Source of the DNA: Paralvinella palmiformis
Lineage: Eukaryota; Annelida; Polychaeta; Terebellida; Alvinellidae
Length of the DNA stretch: 64,000 nt
Direction of reading: 5' to 3'
NCBI GenBank assembly: GCA_025642065.1
Contig: JAODUP010000150.1
Coordinates: forward strand, 731,001 to 795,000
Position 1 is the first letter of the stretch. Every line of letters starts with the position of its first letter. The notes under the pieces were generated by a model. It saw only the letters and a list, made by a program, of their open reading frames with translations, ran no database searches and had not been told where the DNA came from. A program made the position numbers and the translations under genes. Shown piece by piece: positions 10,501 through 21,795 of this stretch.

Positions 10501-11829
10501 GACATAGGAAGTAACCAGTAAATGAACCGTTCGAAATTTCAATGGAGACGGCCTCGAAATTAGAATAGATCTCTACAGATTGGGACTTTATTTAAAATTT
10601 ATTGAATACCAGAAAGCCAACACCACCTCCACATCCAGACTGACGTGGTTTGTGGTAAAAGGAATAGTCATGGGGGGGGGGATATATATCAGAAATACAA
10701 GAGGTTGTGTCATGAGGGCTAAGCCAAGTCCCAGGGAGGGTGAGAATATCCAATTTCTTAGATATTACCAAGTCTGTGATACTGGCTGATTTATTATGGA
10801 CGGACCTAACGTTGCTGGTAGCGAACGTATATATACAAAACATATTAAGTGATGTCAGACTTCAGGAGCATCCAGTCCGTATCTGGCTTTAAAATAGCGG
10901 CGCACACAGACGAATTTTGTCAATAAACCATTTCGTTAAACTGGATTATATAATATGCGGTTGATTGTGTTCATGTTTTGACATCATTTATAATTTGTAT
11001 GAACATCTTTGCATTAGTCCTGATAATCTAGGATGAAAGTGAACTGTTTTATTCGCGAAATGGTGGCAATGTAGTCATTTGGTTCAGTAATTGAAATATG
11101 TCGCAGATCTTTGTTGACATCTTTAATAAAAGAATGTATTTGGTACAATTAAATATTAACAGTAATCGTTATCAATCCAATATCAACACAAACATTACAT
11201 TCTGATAAATAAAGAGAAAGCTACAGAATAATAATACTGATGAAAGAAATAATAATTTACAGCATAATTATAATTTACTAAACAAGACAATAATAGATCT
11301 GTTCACATCCCAGCTGTCAAATAACAATTAAAATCAACAACTGTGTACCTACTATAATTTAAATTAATTAATATAAACCATATTAATTATTGCTATTATT
11401 TACAGTCACAAGACAACATCAGAACGACAACAAGATATAACGGAACCAAATATCTACAGTGTACCACCTGTTATACCTTCTGCTCCATCTCTTGATATAA
11501 TATACGATAGTTATTCTGAGAACATCAGAGTACAGGGTACGATACATGATCCCGAATGCCACACAGAAGATGATATTCTCGCCAGAACTAACACAGATAT
11601 TAGGACACAGGACGAACATGATTACACAAGTTTAACACAAACATCTGGTGTCAGAGAAGCAAATGGTCACGATAATCCAACGTTTCGTACACAGGATGAT
11701 ATGTCACCTGTGACACCTTCCGGGTCAGGTAACGAGAATAAGTATGCCGCTGTAAATAAACCCAGAAGAGATCCTACTGAAGTAGAACTGCACGATAATC
11801 CTAATTATGAAGCACCAAATAGTGCGTGA
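6780..11829 (+). CDS. Type I membrane C-type-lectin-like receptor, 6 exons (gene B)
   Basis: Exons 6780-6843, 7611-7770, 7882-8159, 8279-8449, 8949-9030 and 11406-11829; all junctions GT-AG; 393 codons including TGA. Residues 1-21 are a signal peptide (MELRTLSYSILILIMLW...). Residues 23-167 form a CTLD: WIGL at 83-86, WHWTDNSS at 109-116, and cysteine pairs by position 24/35, 52/165 and 131/145, plus an extra pair 92/105. The EPN/QPD and WND calcium-sugar motifs are absent, so classical calcium-dependent sugar binding is unlikely. Residues 168-224 are a Thr/Asn-rich stalk with NST. Residues 225-249 are an all-aliphatic membrane span followed by KR. The cytoplasmic tail (250-392) has tyrosines at 269, 285, 288, 325, 365 and 386, YTSL (325-328), YAAV (365-368), HDNPTF (340-345) and HDNPNY (381-386). 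NPxY-type motifs bind PTB adaptors or endocytic machinery, so a recognition/uptake or signalling receptor is inferred. For exon 4 a downstream acceptor was chosen, because the stronger-looking acceptor at 8202 runs into TAA and would give a short secreted form. AATAAA near 12910 is a candidate poly(A) signal. Confidence 0.8.
7275..7425 (+). repeat. (GAT)n-rich microsatellite in intron 1 of gene B
   Basis: An imperfect GAT/GAC trinucleotide tract that reads as Asp-rich in one frame. It lies in the first intron of gene B and is not a credible gene. A CAA/AAT-rich tract and a (TA)n run (about 7558-7588) follow just before exon 2. Confidence 0.75.
8633..8822 (+). mobile_element. tRNA-derived SINE with target-site duplication (intron 4 of gene B)
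   Basis: The 5' part reads as a tRNA head: box A-like GTGGTCCAACGGTAGCG and box B-like GTATTCAAATCTC. A non-tRNA body follows, ending in AATCATC. It is flanked by the perfect 12-bp direct repeat ATATCACGTGAT at 8621-8632 and 8823-8834. A second copy at 61207-61407 is closely similar over its whole length, proving a dispersed family. It sits in the intron between the stalk and transmembrane exons. Confidence 0.88.
9046..9500 (+). repeat. 27-bp minisatellite just after the exon 5 donor of gene B
   Basis: About 17 copies of a 27-bp unit (GTGAATTATTTACACATGCT then CTAACAG, variable). Copies diverge by point changes, and some lack one or two bases. The array starts about 15 bp after the splice donor at 9030/9031. 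The minus-strand reading frame through it is an artefact of the repeat. Confidence 0.9.
10490..10843 (-). mobile_element. LINE endonuclease fragment flanked by a 23-bp direct repeat
   Basis: Read on the minus strand, this encodes the N-terminal half of an AP-endonuclease domain of a non-LTR retrotransposon: SNVRSVHNK, LDILTLPGTWLSPHD, PRQSGCGGGVGFLVF and then FEAVSIEISNGSFT, with stops. No RT part is present. The identical 23-bp repeat containing AAGTGATGTCAGACTTCAG occurs at 10467-10489 and 10843-10865, exactly bracketing the fragment. It sits in intron 5 of gene B. Confidence 0.75.
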
Positions 11830-11839
11830 ACACACACAT

Positions 11840-11879
<40 letters not shown>

Positions 11880-11880
11880 A
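11840..11880 (+). repeat. (CA)n microsatellite in the gene B 3' region
   Basis: Dinucleotide CA run beginning about 10 bp after the stop codon of gene B, so probably in its 3' UTR. Confidence 0.85.
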
Positions 11881-11936
11881 CGCAAACAGATAAATTTATA
11901 TAGAAACTGGTTAAAACAGGATGTTATGATAATATT

Positions 11937-12868
11937 GTAGTGTGTGAGTACATTTTAAATCCCAGATGTATAAAAATACTGTAGTGCGTATGTACATATT
12001 AAATCCCAACTGCATAAAACTTTGTAGTTTGCATGGAATATTAAATCCCAGATGTATAAGACTGTGTAGTGTGTATGTACATATTTAATCCCAGATGTAT
12101 AAAACATTGTAGTGTGTATGTACATATTTAATCCCAGATGTATAACCTATTGTAGTGTGTATGTAAATATATAATCCCAGATGTATAAAACATTGTAGTG
12201 TGTATGTACATATTACATCCTAGACGTATAACACATTGTAGTGTGTATGTACATATTTAATCTCAGATGTATAAAACATTGTAGTGTGTATGTACATATT
12301 AAATCCCAGAAGTATAACACATTGTAGTGTGTATGTACATATTTAATCTCAGATGTATAACATATTATAGTGTGTATGTACATATTAATCTCAGATGTAT
12401 AACATATTATAGTGTGAATGTACATATTTAATCCCAGATGTATAAAACATTGTAGTGTGTATGTACATATTAAATCCCAGAAGTATAACACATTTTAGTG
12501 TGTATGTAGATATTTAATCCCAGATGTATAACATATTATAGTGTGAATGTACATATTTAATCCTAGATGTATAAAACATTGTAGTGTGTATGTACATATT
12601 AAATCCCAGAAGTATAACACATTTTAGTGTGTATGTAGATATTTAATCCCAGATGTATAACATATTATAGTGTGAATGTACATATTTAATCCTAGATGTA
12701 TAAAACATTGTAGTGTGTATGTACATATTAAATCCCAGAAGTATAACACATTTTAGTGTGTATGTAGATATTTAATCCCAGATGTATAACGTATTATAGT
12801 GTGAATGTACATATTTAATCCCAGATGTATAAAACATTGTAGTGTGTATGTTCATATTAGATGTCAGA
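11937..12868 (+). repeat. 43-bp minisatellite downstream of gene B
   Basis: About 21 copies of a 43-bp unit (TGTAGTGTGTATGTACATAT, TTAATCCCAGATGTATAAAA and a short tail). Near its middle, a higher-order pattern of paired variant units (AGAAGTATAACACATTTTAG alternating with AGATGTATAACATATTATAG) repeats several times, indicating expansion of multi-unit blocks. It begins about 110 bp after the stop codon of gene B and may lie in its 3' UTR, before the AATAAA near 12910. Confidence 0.92.
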
Positions 12869-13110
12869 TGGATAATTAAAGTATGCCTCCATTGTGAATT
12901 AGTATCAACAATAAACATTTGAGTTGGAGTGTTATCTCTACAATATATTTATAGTCAATATGAAGATGTGCCTTATTACTTGGAAATTAAATAGACACTG
13001 AGTATAGTATTTTCCATTATATATTTCACCGATAAATAATTATTATCTTTTAAATCACTTACAGAGTTTTTTAAAAGACATATTATTTAGGGTATTATTA
13101 TATTACATAT

Positions 13111-13175
13111 TGATTGTACAGCGCCTTTGTATGGCTTCTGTTAGTGAAGGCGCTTTATTAAATATACATTATTAT

Positions 13176-13180
<5 letters not shown>
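13111..13180 (+). mobile_element. LINE 3' tail remnant
   Basis: TTGTACAGCGCCTTTGTATG... through GGCGCTTTATTAAATATACA and ATTATT matches, in opposite orientation, the 3' end of the minus-strand LINE at 43.1-45.6 kb (about 43095-43175). It is a severely 5'-truncated copy. No coding part remains. Confidence 0.6.
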
Positions 13181-13218
<38 letters not shown>

Positions 13219-13226
13219 TTATATCC

Positions 13227-13264
<38 letters not shown>

Positions 13265-13275
13265 GGATAAATTAA
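13181..13275. repeat. (TA)n runs with a flanking inverted repeat
   Basis: Two (TA)n tracts. The second is bracketed by ATCCCTGA (about 13222-13229) and its complement TCAGGGAT (13261-13268), so the whole unit can fold as one long hairpin. Confidence 0.75.
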
Positions 13276-14212
13276 AATTTTGGATATTTTAGCAAAATGT
13301 ACTAATAATGTTTAAAATTTTGTAGTAAATCTATTATTTAAATATTTTCAGAATTTTTATTTCCATGTGTTAGTAATGTTACTTTAATTTTAAATTATTA
13401 CTGATACTAACACGGGACGAAATATATAAATAATGTTAGTAGATTTATGATACAGTTTAATTTTTTTTGCTCTTTTCAATATGTTATCAATGATGGAAAA
13501 AGGTAGAATATGCTGTATAATTTATAGTAAATTAATTTCAAAATAACCCAATATATTGTTATATGGTGGTGAGGATGTGTATGTTTACATGTGATTGTTT
13601 ACATTCATCACAGCTAGACAGATACATATTTGCTTTATTCTTTCACAAACAAAACTATCTTATGTATCTTAATGAAATAAAATTGTCATATGTATATCAA
13701 TATTTCAAACCGTATCATCATCAACATCATCATCATCATCTTGGGCCATAATGTTTCATATCCAGGACCTCTCTGCCTTAGACCTGAGAGCCATCATCAG
13801 TTAGTAGCCAGCTGTGGATTATATGGTGGGGCGTCCTGTAACTTGGACTCCTGGATCTGAATTCTCATATAATCATCCCGATTATTGCGTGCCAGGACAG
13901 TTTGTTTACACTCTATTTTTTTGTTGAAGAAAAGAACGTAAAGTCTGGTAATGGGGGGGGGATGTGTTCGTCGTTAGAGATATGTTAAATGAATGGCTCT
14001 AATAATGTGGTTGTCTTCATTTCGATGTTGATCTTCAATATATATTTTGTCTTAAATATTGTTTGAGGATATTAACCGATGAAATGATAATATATCTTTA
14101 TGGACAGTTAGATTTGTACCCACTGATATTATATGTATGTTGAACACTAGTGTACATTATTTTAATAATTCGGCAAAGCATATCAAGATAGCGACACACA
14201 CACACATCACAT

Positions 14213-14243
<31 letters not shown>

Positions 14244-14340
14244 ATAGTATTTACTCAGGTTTGAGACGATATTTCGTTCTAGTCCAGTAATAATCCATTG
14301 TGCGGTATTGCTAATTTGTTTTTATTTTAGTTTAATCGCT
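13276..14340. other. Non-coding stretch, no gene seen
   Basis: AT-rich sequence, a (CAT)n run near 13720-13742, a G-run near 13953, and a (CA)n microsatellite near 14192-14241. The block 13745-13920 is richer in GC and may be old repeat sequence, but no family was recognised. Confidence 0.4.
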
Positions 14341-14349
14341 TCAGTGAGT

Positions 14350-14660
14350 CCATACTGTGTTAGTACATTCTCTTTGTTATGAACAAACTGTAATGTTTGT
14401 TAACACGCTGAGGGTATATAAAAGGCTTACATTTTCACCTAGGTTAGAGAAGTACTTCGACGTCAGACCAGTCGGACGTGTATTGATACATGGTTCAAAT
14501 AAGTAGGATTTATTCAGTTATTCGAACCCAGAATAAAGCTGAGGTCAGCATCTGAGCTGTCGAAATATTTTATATACAGGTTTCTTTTGGACCACAGAAA
14601 ATTACTGTTGAATGTAAACTGTGGTGTCAAAATAGTTTATGATATGTATGTAGCAAGACA
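14350..14660 (+). mobile_element. Possible solo LTR with TATA box and poly(A) signal
   Basis: GGGTATATAAAAGGC (about 14412) is a good TATA box. It is followed 50 bp on by a GC-richer leader-like segment (ACTTCGACGTCAGACCAGTC) and then AATAAAG (about 14533). The sequence ACTGTGGTGTCAAAATAG (about 14627) resembles the primer-binding area that follows the 5' LTR in some gypsy elements. No internal gag-pol was found and LTR boundaries could not be fixed, so this is tentative. Confidence 0.3.
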
Positions 14661-14999
14661 GCATTGAACCACACGCACGTATTGTTTGCTGTGAGCTGTG
14701 GTATCAAATGGTATGTTTTACATGCTTCCGCTTTTTGTACGTAGCCTGCATGTAGCCGCTTTCCTGTGGGCGTGAATATTTGTCGCGTACGAAAAGCGAA
14801 TTAGCTGGTTCCCACAGGCTGATGAGTAGACCAGACACATGCTTAGGTATACGCACACATTTATCAATATGTGGAGGTATTGAACATTTAATATTTAGAT
14901 TAATGTATGTATAGTTGTATTTAGATTTATGGAGGTAGGTTTCGAAGGATGTTTAGATATGTTGATGATCTGTGCCTGTTGCCTCTTTATATGTACCCT

Positions 15000-15134
<135 letters not shown>

Positions 15135-15499
15135 GCACACTCACACATATATGTATACGCACACTCACACACATGTATGTATACGCACACACACAGCCCT
15201 TACCTGGTATGTACTGATAGTTTATCTGTATAAAGTTGACAACATGATCACAGCAGTCTTCTCTTGACGTATTAATTACCATGTTACAGGTAGATAGAAC
15301 TATACATTGCCATAATAATGAATACAGTTTTTACTTAATAATACTGGTTTATTCTTTGTATTGCCAATTCTTTGAACCTGTGACAAATACTAACAAAACA
15401 ATGCTTTTATTCGTAGACATAAAACTTCACAAAACAACTTAAATATACACCAAAAATATTTGTCCTTGTGTTAAAGCTGATGAATCATACCAAGCAATA

Positions 15500-16510
15500 T
15501 GAAAGAAAAAAATTCAATACTTTGTGTGGCCTCGTCTGGTGTTGGATACAGCACGCAGTCGTCGAGGCATGCTGAAAACAAGGATTGAGAGCTTCTGATC
15601 CGGAATATCTCGCCAGATGTCCACAACAGCCTGGATCAGTTCAGTGAGGTCAGTTGGGGGGTTGTCCGCGTGAGATTTCCATGTGCTACATATTCTCATC
15701 TTCGAAGAAATCCATGACGCGTCGCACTCGGTGTACTGAAGCATTGTCATTTCGAAACACAAAGTTGCCTGGAAGTCTCTCCCAGCAAATGGAAGCATTT
15801 TGGTTTCGAGGATACGTATTTACTGGTACTGATCCATGTTTCCATCCAGTACGTGAAGCTCGGATTTCCCCATATCGTGCCTCCCCCCGGCACCTACCTA
15901 TACTCTAGGCAGTACACACTCATCGAGTAAAGCCTCGTGAGCTTGTCTGCGTACTCGAACACGACCATCTTGACGATACAGCAAAACCTGGATTCGCCCC
16001 TGAACACAATGCGTTGCCAGTAACCATTACACAAGTGCCCACGCGCCTACACTAATCGCGCCTGTCGGTATCTTCTTTGCAGTCAGGGCTTCCTCACAGG
16101 TCGTCTTGTCAAATAACCAGCGTTCAAAAGTCGATAACTTACCAGCCGAGTAGCCACAGGAACAATGGTGAAACGGATCCACTTGGTACGGAGCTGAGAT
16201 GAAGGTTTTGTTCGGCTATTACGGCACAGTCGGAACAGACATCGATCATGTCTAGCTGTGGTTTTCTTGGGACGACCAGATCTCGGCCTAGGAGTCGTTT
16301 GACCAGTCTTCCGATGACGCTTAGGGATACTAGAGATCGATCCTTGGGTGATCCGGAACACTTGGACAATATCCCTCTGGTTAGACCAGGCCTGGCGCAT
16401 ACCAACGACCCTTTTGCACAAATCTGCACTCAATTGACGTCTCGTGGATGTTAATGATCTAATATTAAGTTGAGAAAACCCAGTTAAAAGGAAGAGGCTT
16501 TTCACTTATA
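15500..16510 (-). pseudogene. Inactivated Tc1-like transposase
   Basis: Minus strand. The N-terminal part (about 16505-16083) shows the paired HTH region of Tc1/mariner transposases: LSADLCKRVVGMRQAWSNQR, VFRITQGSISSIPKRHRKTG, then the linker TTPRPRSGRPKKTT and RLVSYRLLNAGYLTRRPVRK. The catalytic core (about 16080-15514) survives only in pieces across several frames: QRIVFRGESRF, GGGTIWG, FRNTMLQYTE-like and RVMDFFEDENM. The family expects an Asp in the SDESRF motif, but here it is Gly. There are several frameshifts and stops. No active protein is possible. Terminal inverted repeats should lie near 15.3-15.45 kb and 16.55-16.7 kb but could not be paired by eye. Confidence 0.9.
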
Positions 16511-17596
16511 TAGCCCACAAGCCGTCTCAAATGGATTGACACCCAAACAAAAGGCCCCCCATTAATTGGTTAATTGCAATCACTCCATCGGTCGTACCAA
16601 ACCGAAATATTGACAGTAGACATATTTGTGTCTATTTTGCATGTTTATGTTGGTCACGCATGACATATGCATTATATTGGCTGGATTATTAGACTAAAAA
16701 GTCGAAAACTAAAAACTCAGCGATATATTCCAAACTTTATTCCTACACCGTATAATGGTCGTAAGTTAGGTATATTGACCATAAAGTCATCACCATGCTG
16801 AGGTATACAGATGAGTTGATCCTGATGTAACTCCTGTATAAAGATAATGAGGGGTCATCAAGGTTCGGCATAGACGTTAGAGATGTGGGGTTATATTAAA
16901 AATATATATGGTAACCGAGGGGTCATTAGGATTTTGTATAAAAGTAATTGATATAATGTGACCATCTGTTGGTTGGCCTACCTGACTCTATCATACAATA
17001 ATAAAACAGCTGTCTTTGAAGGACTTCATTAGCTCCGGGTTAAGTAAAGAATTAAGTATAAAACCAACCTTCTCACATATGGCGCCATAACGGATCTGTA
17101 CCAGTCTACTTGATACATTTATTCGAACAAGACGAATCCTCCCTAGTATTAGGATCATCTGGTCAGCATTTTCCGGTCATTCCAATAATTTACCCAAGCT
17201 CTATAGTCATAGATTATTGAAAAATATCTCTATCAATACACGAAACAGCAAATAATACAGACATTTAAAGAAATCTAGTAAGTTGAACATATTCTTTTAA
17301 TGTTAGATAATAAACTAATTTTCGTTGGTTTTATAATTATATTTATCTGAATAAAATTAATAATGTTTTTATTTTGCTGCGTCACAAAACAGTCCAAATT
17401 GTTGAGAGTCTATACAAAAATAAACTGTTAGTGTCATTATTGTCCTAATACCACAATATTATATTATATTGTGTTGTGTTGTGTTGCGTTCACACACATA
17501 CACATATACAAACACACACATGTAAAGATAGAGAGAAACGAGAGAGATGGAGACAGTTTCCCGATGAATCGTCCACTAACTATGTCAGCTGCGTCT

Positions 17597-17597
<1 letters not shown>
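16511..17597. other. Non-coding stretch after the Tc1-like relic
   Basis: The first about 150 bp is probably the transposon 5' end. The rest is AT-rich sequence with no recognised gene. A short CA-type run lies near 17492-17520 and a (TA)n run follows at 17598-17651. Confidence 0.4.
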
Positions 17598-17654
<57 letters not shown>

Positions 17655-17737
17655 TAACTATACCTTGAAGCTAGCCTAATTAACATATCCCAGTCATCTC
17701 GCATGAAATAGATAAAATATAATATATTAAACGATCT

Positions 17738-19110
17738 TTGAAAGGTGTTGTTGATGGGATAGCGTTTTCTGGTAAAAATTCTAGGCTAATGCCTTCCCCA
17801 AAATTAATATCCATGAAATTTACATCTAATGATGTTAATATTTCAAAATTAGATCCACTAAGATTAATTTCAACCTTTATTAATTTTGTGAATCTATTCT
17901 CAGGATTTAAAATTGGATCAAGTATTTTATTTACAAATTGTGAATCATTTCAAGTGTCTTCTTAAATGATAACATAAAATAATGGTTTATTTTATTTTAG
18001 CAGAAATCAAGGAACACGTGTACTTATTCTACAAAAGTATTATGGATGAGATAACTTGTCATATTTCCGTCGAGAACTTCTTCGAAAAATCTGACGAATT
18101 AAAACATATTGAAAATTAAAAGAATGACTAGTTATGACAAAAAGAACGCCATTGAATAACGTATACTTACGTTATAGATTTTATCTACTAAAATCAAGAT
18201 GTTTTATGTCTTACTGATAACAATATATATTTCTTCCCCCCCGACAAGGTGTTTCAACTGTCCGTTTGTCATAGACATATTATATAGCGCTAATTATTGT
18301 CACAAAACATTTAATATGACTAATCCAAATATTCAAATGTTCTCTCTGTGATATAGATTAATCTGCTTTGTTAAAGGCTGCTCAGAATCTGAGGATGCCA
18401 AAATATTAGTAAAAACAAAAACACACAAAGTTGTCTTAAGAGACAACTGTAAACAAATAAAATATCCCGGACAAGCTCTCCTGGTAGCTCCCAAAAATAT
18501 CAAATTTAAAATCAATTCTCGTGATGACCACTCTGTCTGTATAAGGAATGATGATGACTCTTCTATATCTACAAGGTAGAGTAATGACCTCTCCATTATT
18601 TGTATACAAAATCCTAATGACCCATCTTGTTTCAACTTCATAAAGAAATCCTAAAAACAAAGAATTATCAAATCATGTCTCAGACGGAAAATCCAACTTT
18701 TCGGGTATGTTAATAGAAAACAAAACAAAAAATATATACACCTGACAGTTACAAGAATTAGTGAAATACCTTTACAACAAAATAAACTATAAATTTAATT
18801 CTATGAAATTAAAATAAAACAATCAAGGAATTAATTAAATACAATATTGTCATCATGATTCTTTCTATTCTTCAATCGGACGCTAGAAATCTATTCAGTG
18901 GTTTCACCTTTATTAAACAAAAATATATATTTAAGAATTTTGTAGGAAGCCAGATACCAAACAGGTGTGAAAAAAACATTCGTGTATATAGTTAAAATAA
19001 TATATGTGGTCATTGAAAATGTTCTGAAAATATTGAATCTCTCGGTCTCAAAATTGATACTGATTTCCAAAGAAATTATATTTCTTACATTTATAATCCT
19101 TGAGTAGAAT
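17738..19110. pseudogene. Unidentified decayed coding sequence
   Basis: Several frames look codon-biased yet match nothing I recognise. Minus strand about 17965-17740: SGSNFEILTSLDVNFMDINF and GEGISLEFLPENAIPSTTPF. Plus strand 18001-18118: AEIKEHVYLFYKSIMDEITC and HISVENFFEKSDELKHIEN. Plus strand about 18360-18578: CFVKGCSESEDAKILVKTKT through HSVCIRNDDDSSISTR. Plus strand about 19012-19100: ENIESLGLKIDTDFQRNYIS. These may be pieces of one or more old transposon or gene copies. They are listed so that they can be searched, not as a real gene. Confidence 0.25.
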
Positions 19111-19539
19111 AAACATTATACAATATTTTTTAATATTTGTACATTAATGAAGTGTCCAGTAAAATCGATTCTCCGGTACTTTACTTTATTAATAAATTAT
19201 TAGAACTTAAAGCTAACTGATGGTCTGGATGATGACTGAGTGAACAAACATCATTCGTTAATCAGACAATTTGTATGAAACCTAGGTACAACATGTTTCT
19301 GCATAAATGCTATAACTTACATAAAACATTAAAATAATAATAATAATAATAATACATTACACAGAGCTGTAATTAAATTATACAACATCATATCGTAATA
19401 AGGACAGATATTTCTTATATTAGTATAATAATGAAGCTCAAATTAGCAATGCATGTTCCCGATAAATATGCGTAATGGCACTGGCTCAGAGCTTTAAAAA
19501 CCAAACATCCATGAAATATATGGAAAGAAAGATAGGTAT

Positions 19540-19578
<39 letters not shown>

Positions 19579-20533
19579 AAAAAAAAAATATAGATAGTTA
19601 TTCGTACAGATAGATGTATATATAGATAAATAAATACATAGATTGATTCGTTGATTGATAGATGTAAATGTTGATACTTAGATATTTGTATCGATTTATC
19701 AAGATTTACTATACCAAGAAGAGAACAGACGCCAGTTTGCTTTTACCTCATAATGAACAAACAGGTAGAAACCATTCTTTACTTGATGGAATACGAATTG
19801 AACTTGTTGAGTTACACATTTCAATGACGACTTTAATTTCGGAAAGATAATATTAGTTTATGTCCTTGATTCTTATCTCAATGTCAAAGTTAATTGTTTT
19901 TCAAGTCATAATTATTGTATTAAATTGTATTCAACCAAATATATAATTTTGTTAGTTTATAAATCAAATTTCAATATGAAAATTCGCAAAATGATAAATA
20001 CAAATCTATTCTATATACAAACACTATACATCTTGTTATTCATCAGTAATAAATACCATTTCATAGAATTTCATGTTTACTAACCTTAAAACTCAAAGCA
20101 ATTAATTTACTGAAGGACAGTAGATTTACTGAAGAATTTGTCAAAGATGACAAAAAATAATAATAACTCTAAGCTCACTCATTCTTGATTTATCTACTGC
20201 TAAATGTCAAAGAGTAAGATTTTCTATAAATTACCATTTCAGTTATTCCCTCCCCTTTGTATTTCTGACATTTAGTATACAAATTTTGATTATATTTATA
20301 TGTTACCATGACCCCCATTCACCATCTATAGATAGAATCTTGATGACCCTTTTGTTTACTTGTATAGAATATTATTATGACCCTCTCTCGTCAATCATCT
20401 ATATATAGTATTATGTTTAATTATGATCCTTCCTTCATTAGCTGTGAGTTATATTATAACTTCCTCAACTCATATATAAAGTATCTCGACAGGTTCAGTC
20501 ACCTTTCTCTCACAATCTCTTGCTAATTAGAGA
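19111..20533. other. Non-coding stretch before the (CTCA)n array
   Basis: It holds (TAA)n near 19335, (TA)n near 19540-19577, and GATA/TAGA-rich sequence to 19660. A 60-codon open frame at 19668-19850 has no recognisable content. Three degenerate copies of a motif 'ATGACCC(T/C)...ATCTATA.ATAGAAT' occur between 20305 and 20480. Confidence 0.4.
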
Positions 20534-21315
20534 GTACTCACTCACTCACTCACTCACTCACTCACTCACTCACTCACTCACTCACTCACTCACTCACTCA
20601 CTCACTCACTCACTCACTCACTCACTCACTCACTCACTCACTCACTCACTCACTCACTCACTCACTCACTCACTCACTCACTCACTCACTCACTCACTCA
20701 CTCACTCACTCACTCACTCACTCACTCACTCACTCACTCACTCACTCACTCACTCACTCACTCACTCACTCATCATCTCACCACCACTCACTCACTCACT
20801 CACTCACTCACTCACTCACTCACTCACTCACTCACTCACTCACTCACTCACTCACTCATCACTACTCATCACTCATTACTCACCACTCACTCACTCACTC
20901 ACTCACTCACTCACTCACTCACTCACTCACTCACTCACTCACTCACTCACTCACTCACTCACTCACTCACTCACTCACTCACTCACTCACTCACTCACTC
21001 ACTCACTCACTCACTCACTCACTCACTCACTCACTCACTCACTCACTCACTCACTCACTCACTCACTCACTCACTCACTCACTCACTCACTCACTCACTC
21101 ACTCACTCACTCACTCACTCACTCACTCACTCACTCACTCACTCACTCACTCACTCACTCACTCACTCACTCACTCACTCACTCACTCACTCACTCACTC
21201 ACTCACTCACTCACTCACTCACTCACTCACTCACTCACTCACTCACTCACTCACTCACTCACTCACTCACTCACTCACTCACTCACTCACTCACTCACTC
21301 ACTCACTCACTCACT
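20534..21315 (+). repeat. (CTCA)n tetranucleotide array, about 780 bp
   Basis: Nearly pure CTCA/ACTC repeats, broken at about 20771-20788 and 20856-20886 by short irregular bits (CATCATCTCACCACC; CATCACTACTCATCACTCATT). The 265-residue Thr-His-Ser-Leu frame through it is an artefact. A second array of the same tetranucleotide is at 35928-36203. Confidence 0.98.
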
Positions 21316-21795
21316 GAACATAAAAAGAGATATTTAGTTTAGTTCGATACGGTGTATTGTATACTAGTTTGTGTGTATGCATATATTTATTAAAAACTTT
21401 GTTCTACTGATCGATATTCTTAGCCTCCCTTGTATGTTGGTGGCGTACACGTTGTTTTATGCTTCACTGAAACAGCTAAAATGGTTTATGTTTGTGCTGC
21501 CAACAAACCAGGTAACTATAAATTACTTTCTTTGTGATTAATTCATGGAACGGCCAAATTGTCTTTTGTCTTGATTTTATATTTTGTCTTGTATAATTAT
21601 ACTATTTGACTATGTAATGTCTTAATTATGTTTTTTTTTTTGTTTTATATGTGTAATTAGTTAATTGCGGAATTATACGTTTCACTGCTCTGTCTGCAGT
21701 CCAAGGTGTGCTATTGAATATTTATGCATAAAATGGAATTATGGGGAATGTAATGAGTATAAACCTAATCTTTTTATTTCAATCAAAACGATAAA

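Noticed and set aside
14800..14850. CTGATGAG as a hammerhead ribozyme core
   Set aside because: No GAAA box or closing stems follow at the required distance.
20520..21317. 265-residue open frame of Thr-His-Ser-Leu repeats
   Set aside because: It is the (CTCA)n microsatellite read through. There is no unique protein sequence or splice context.
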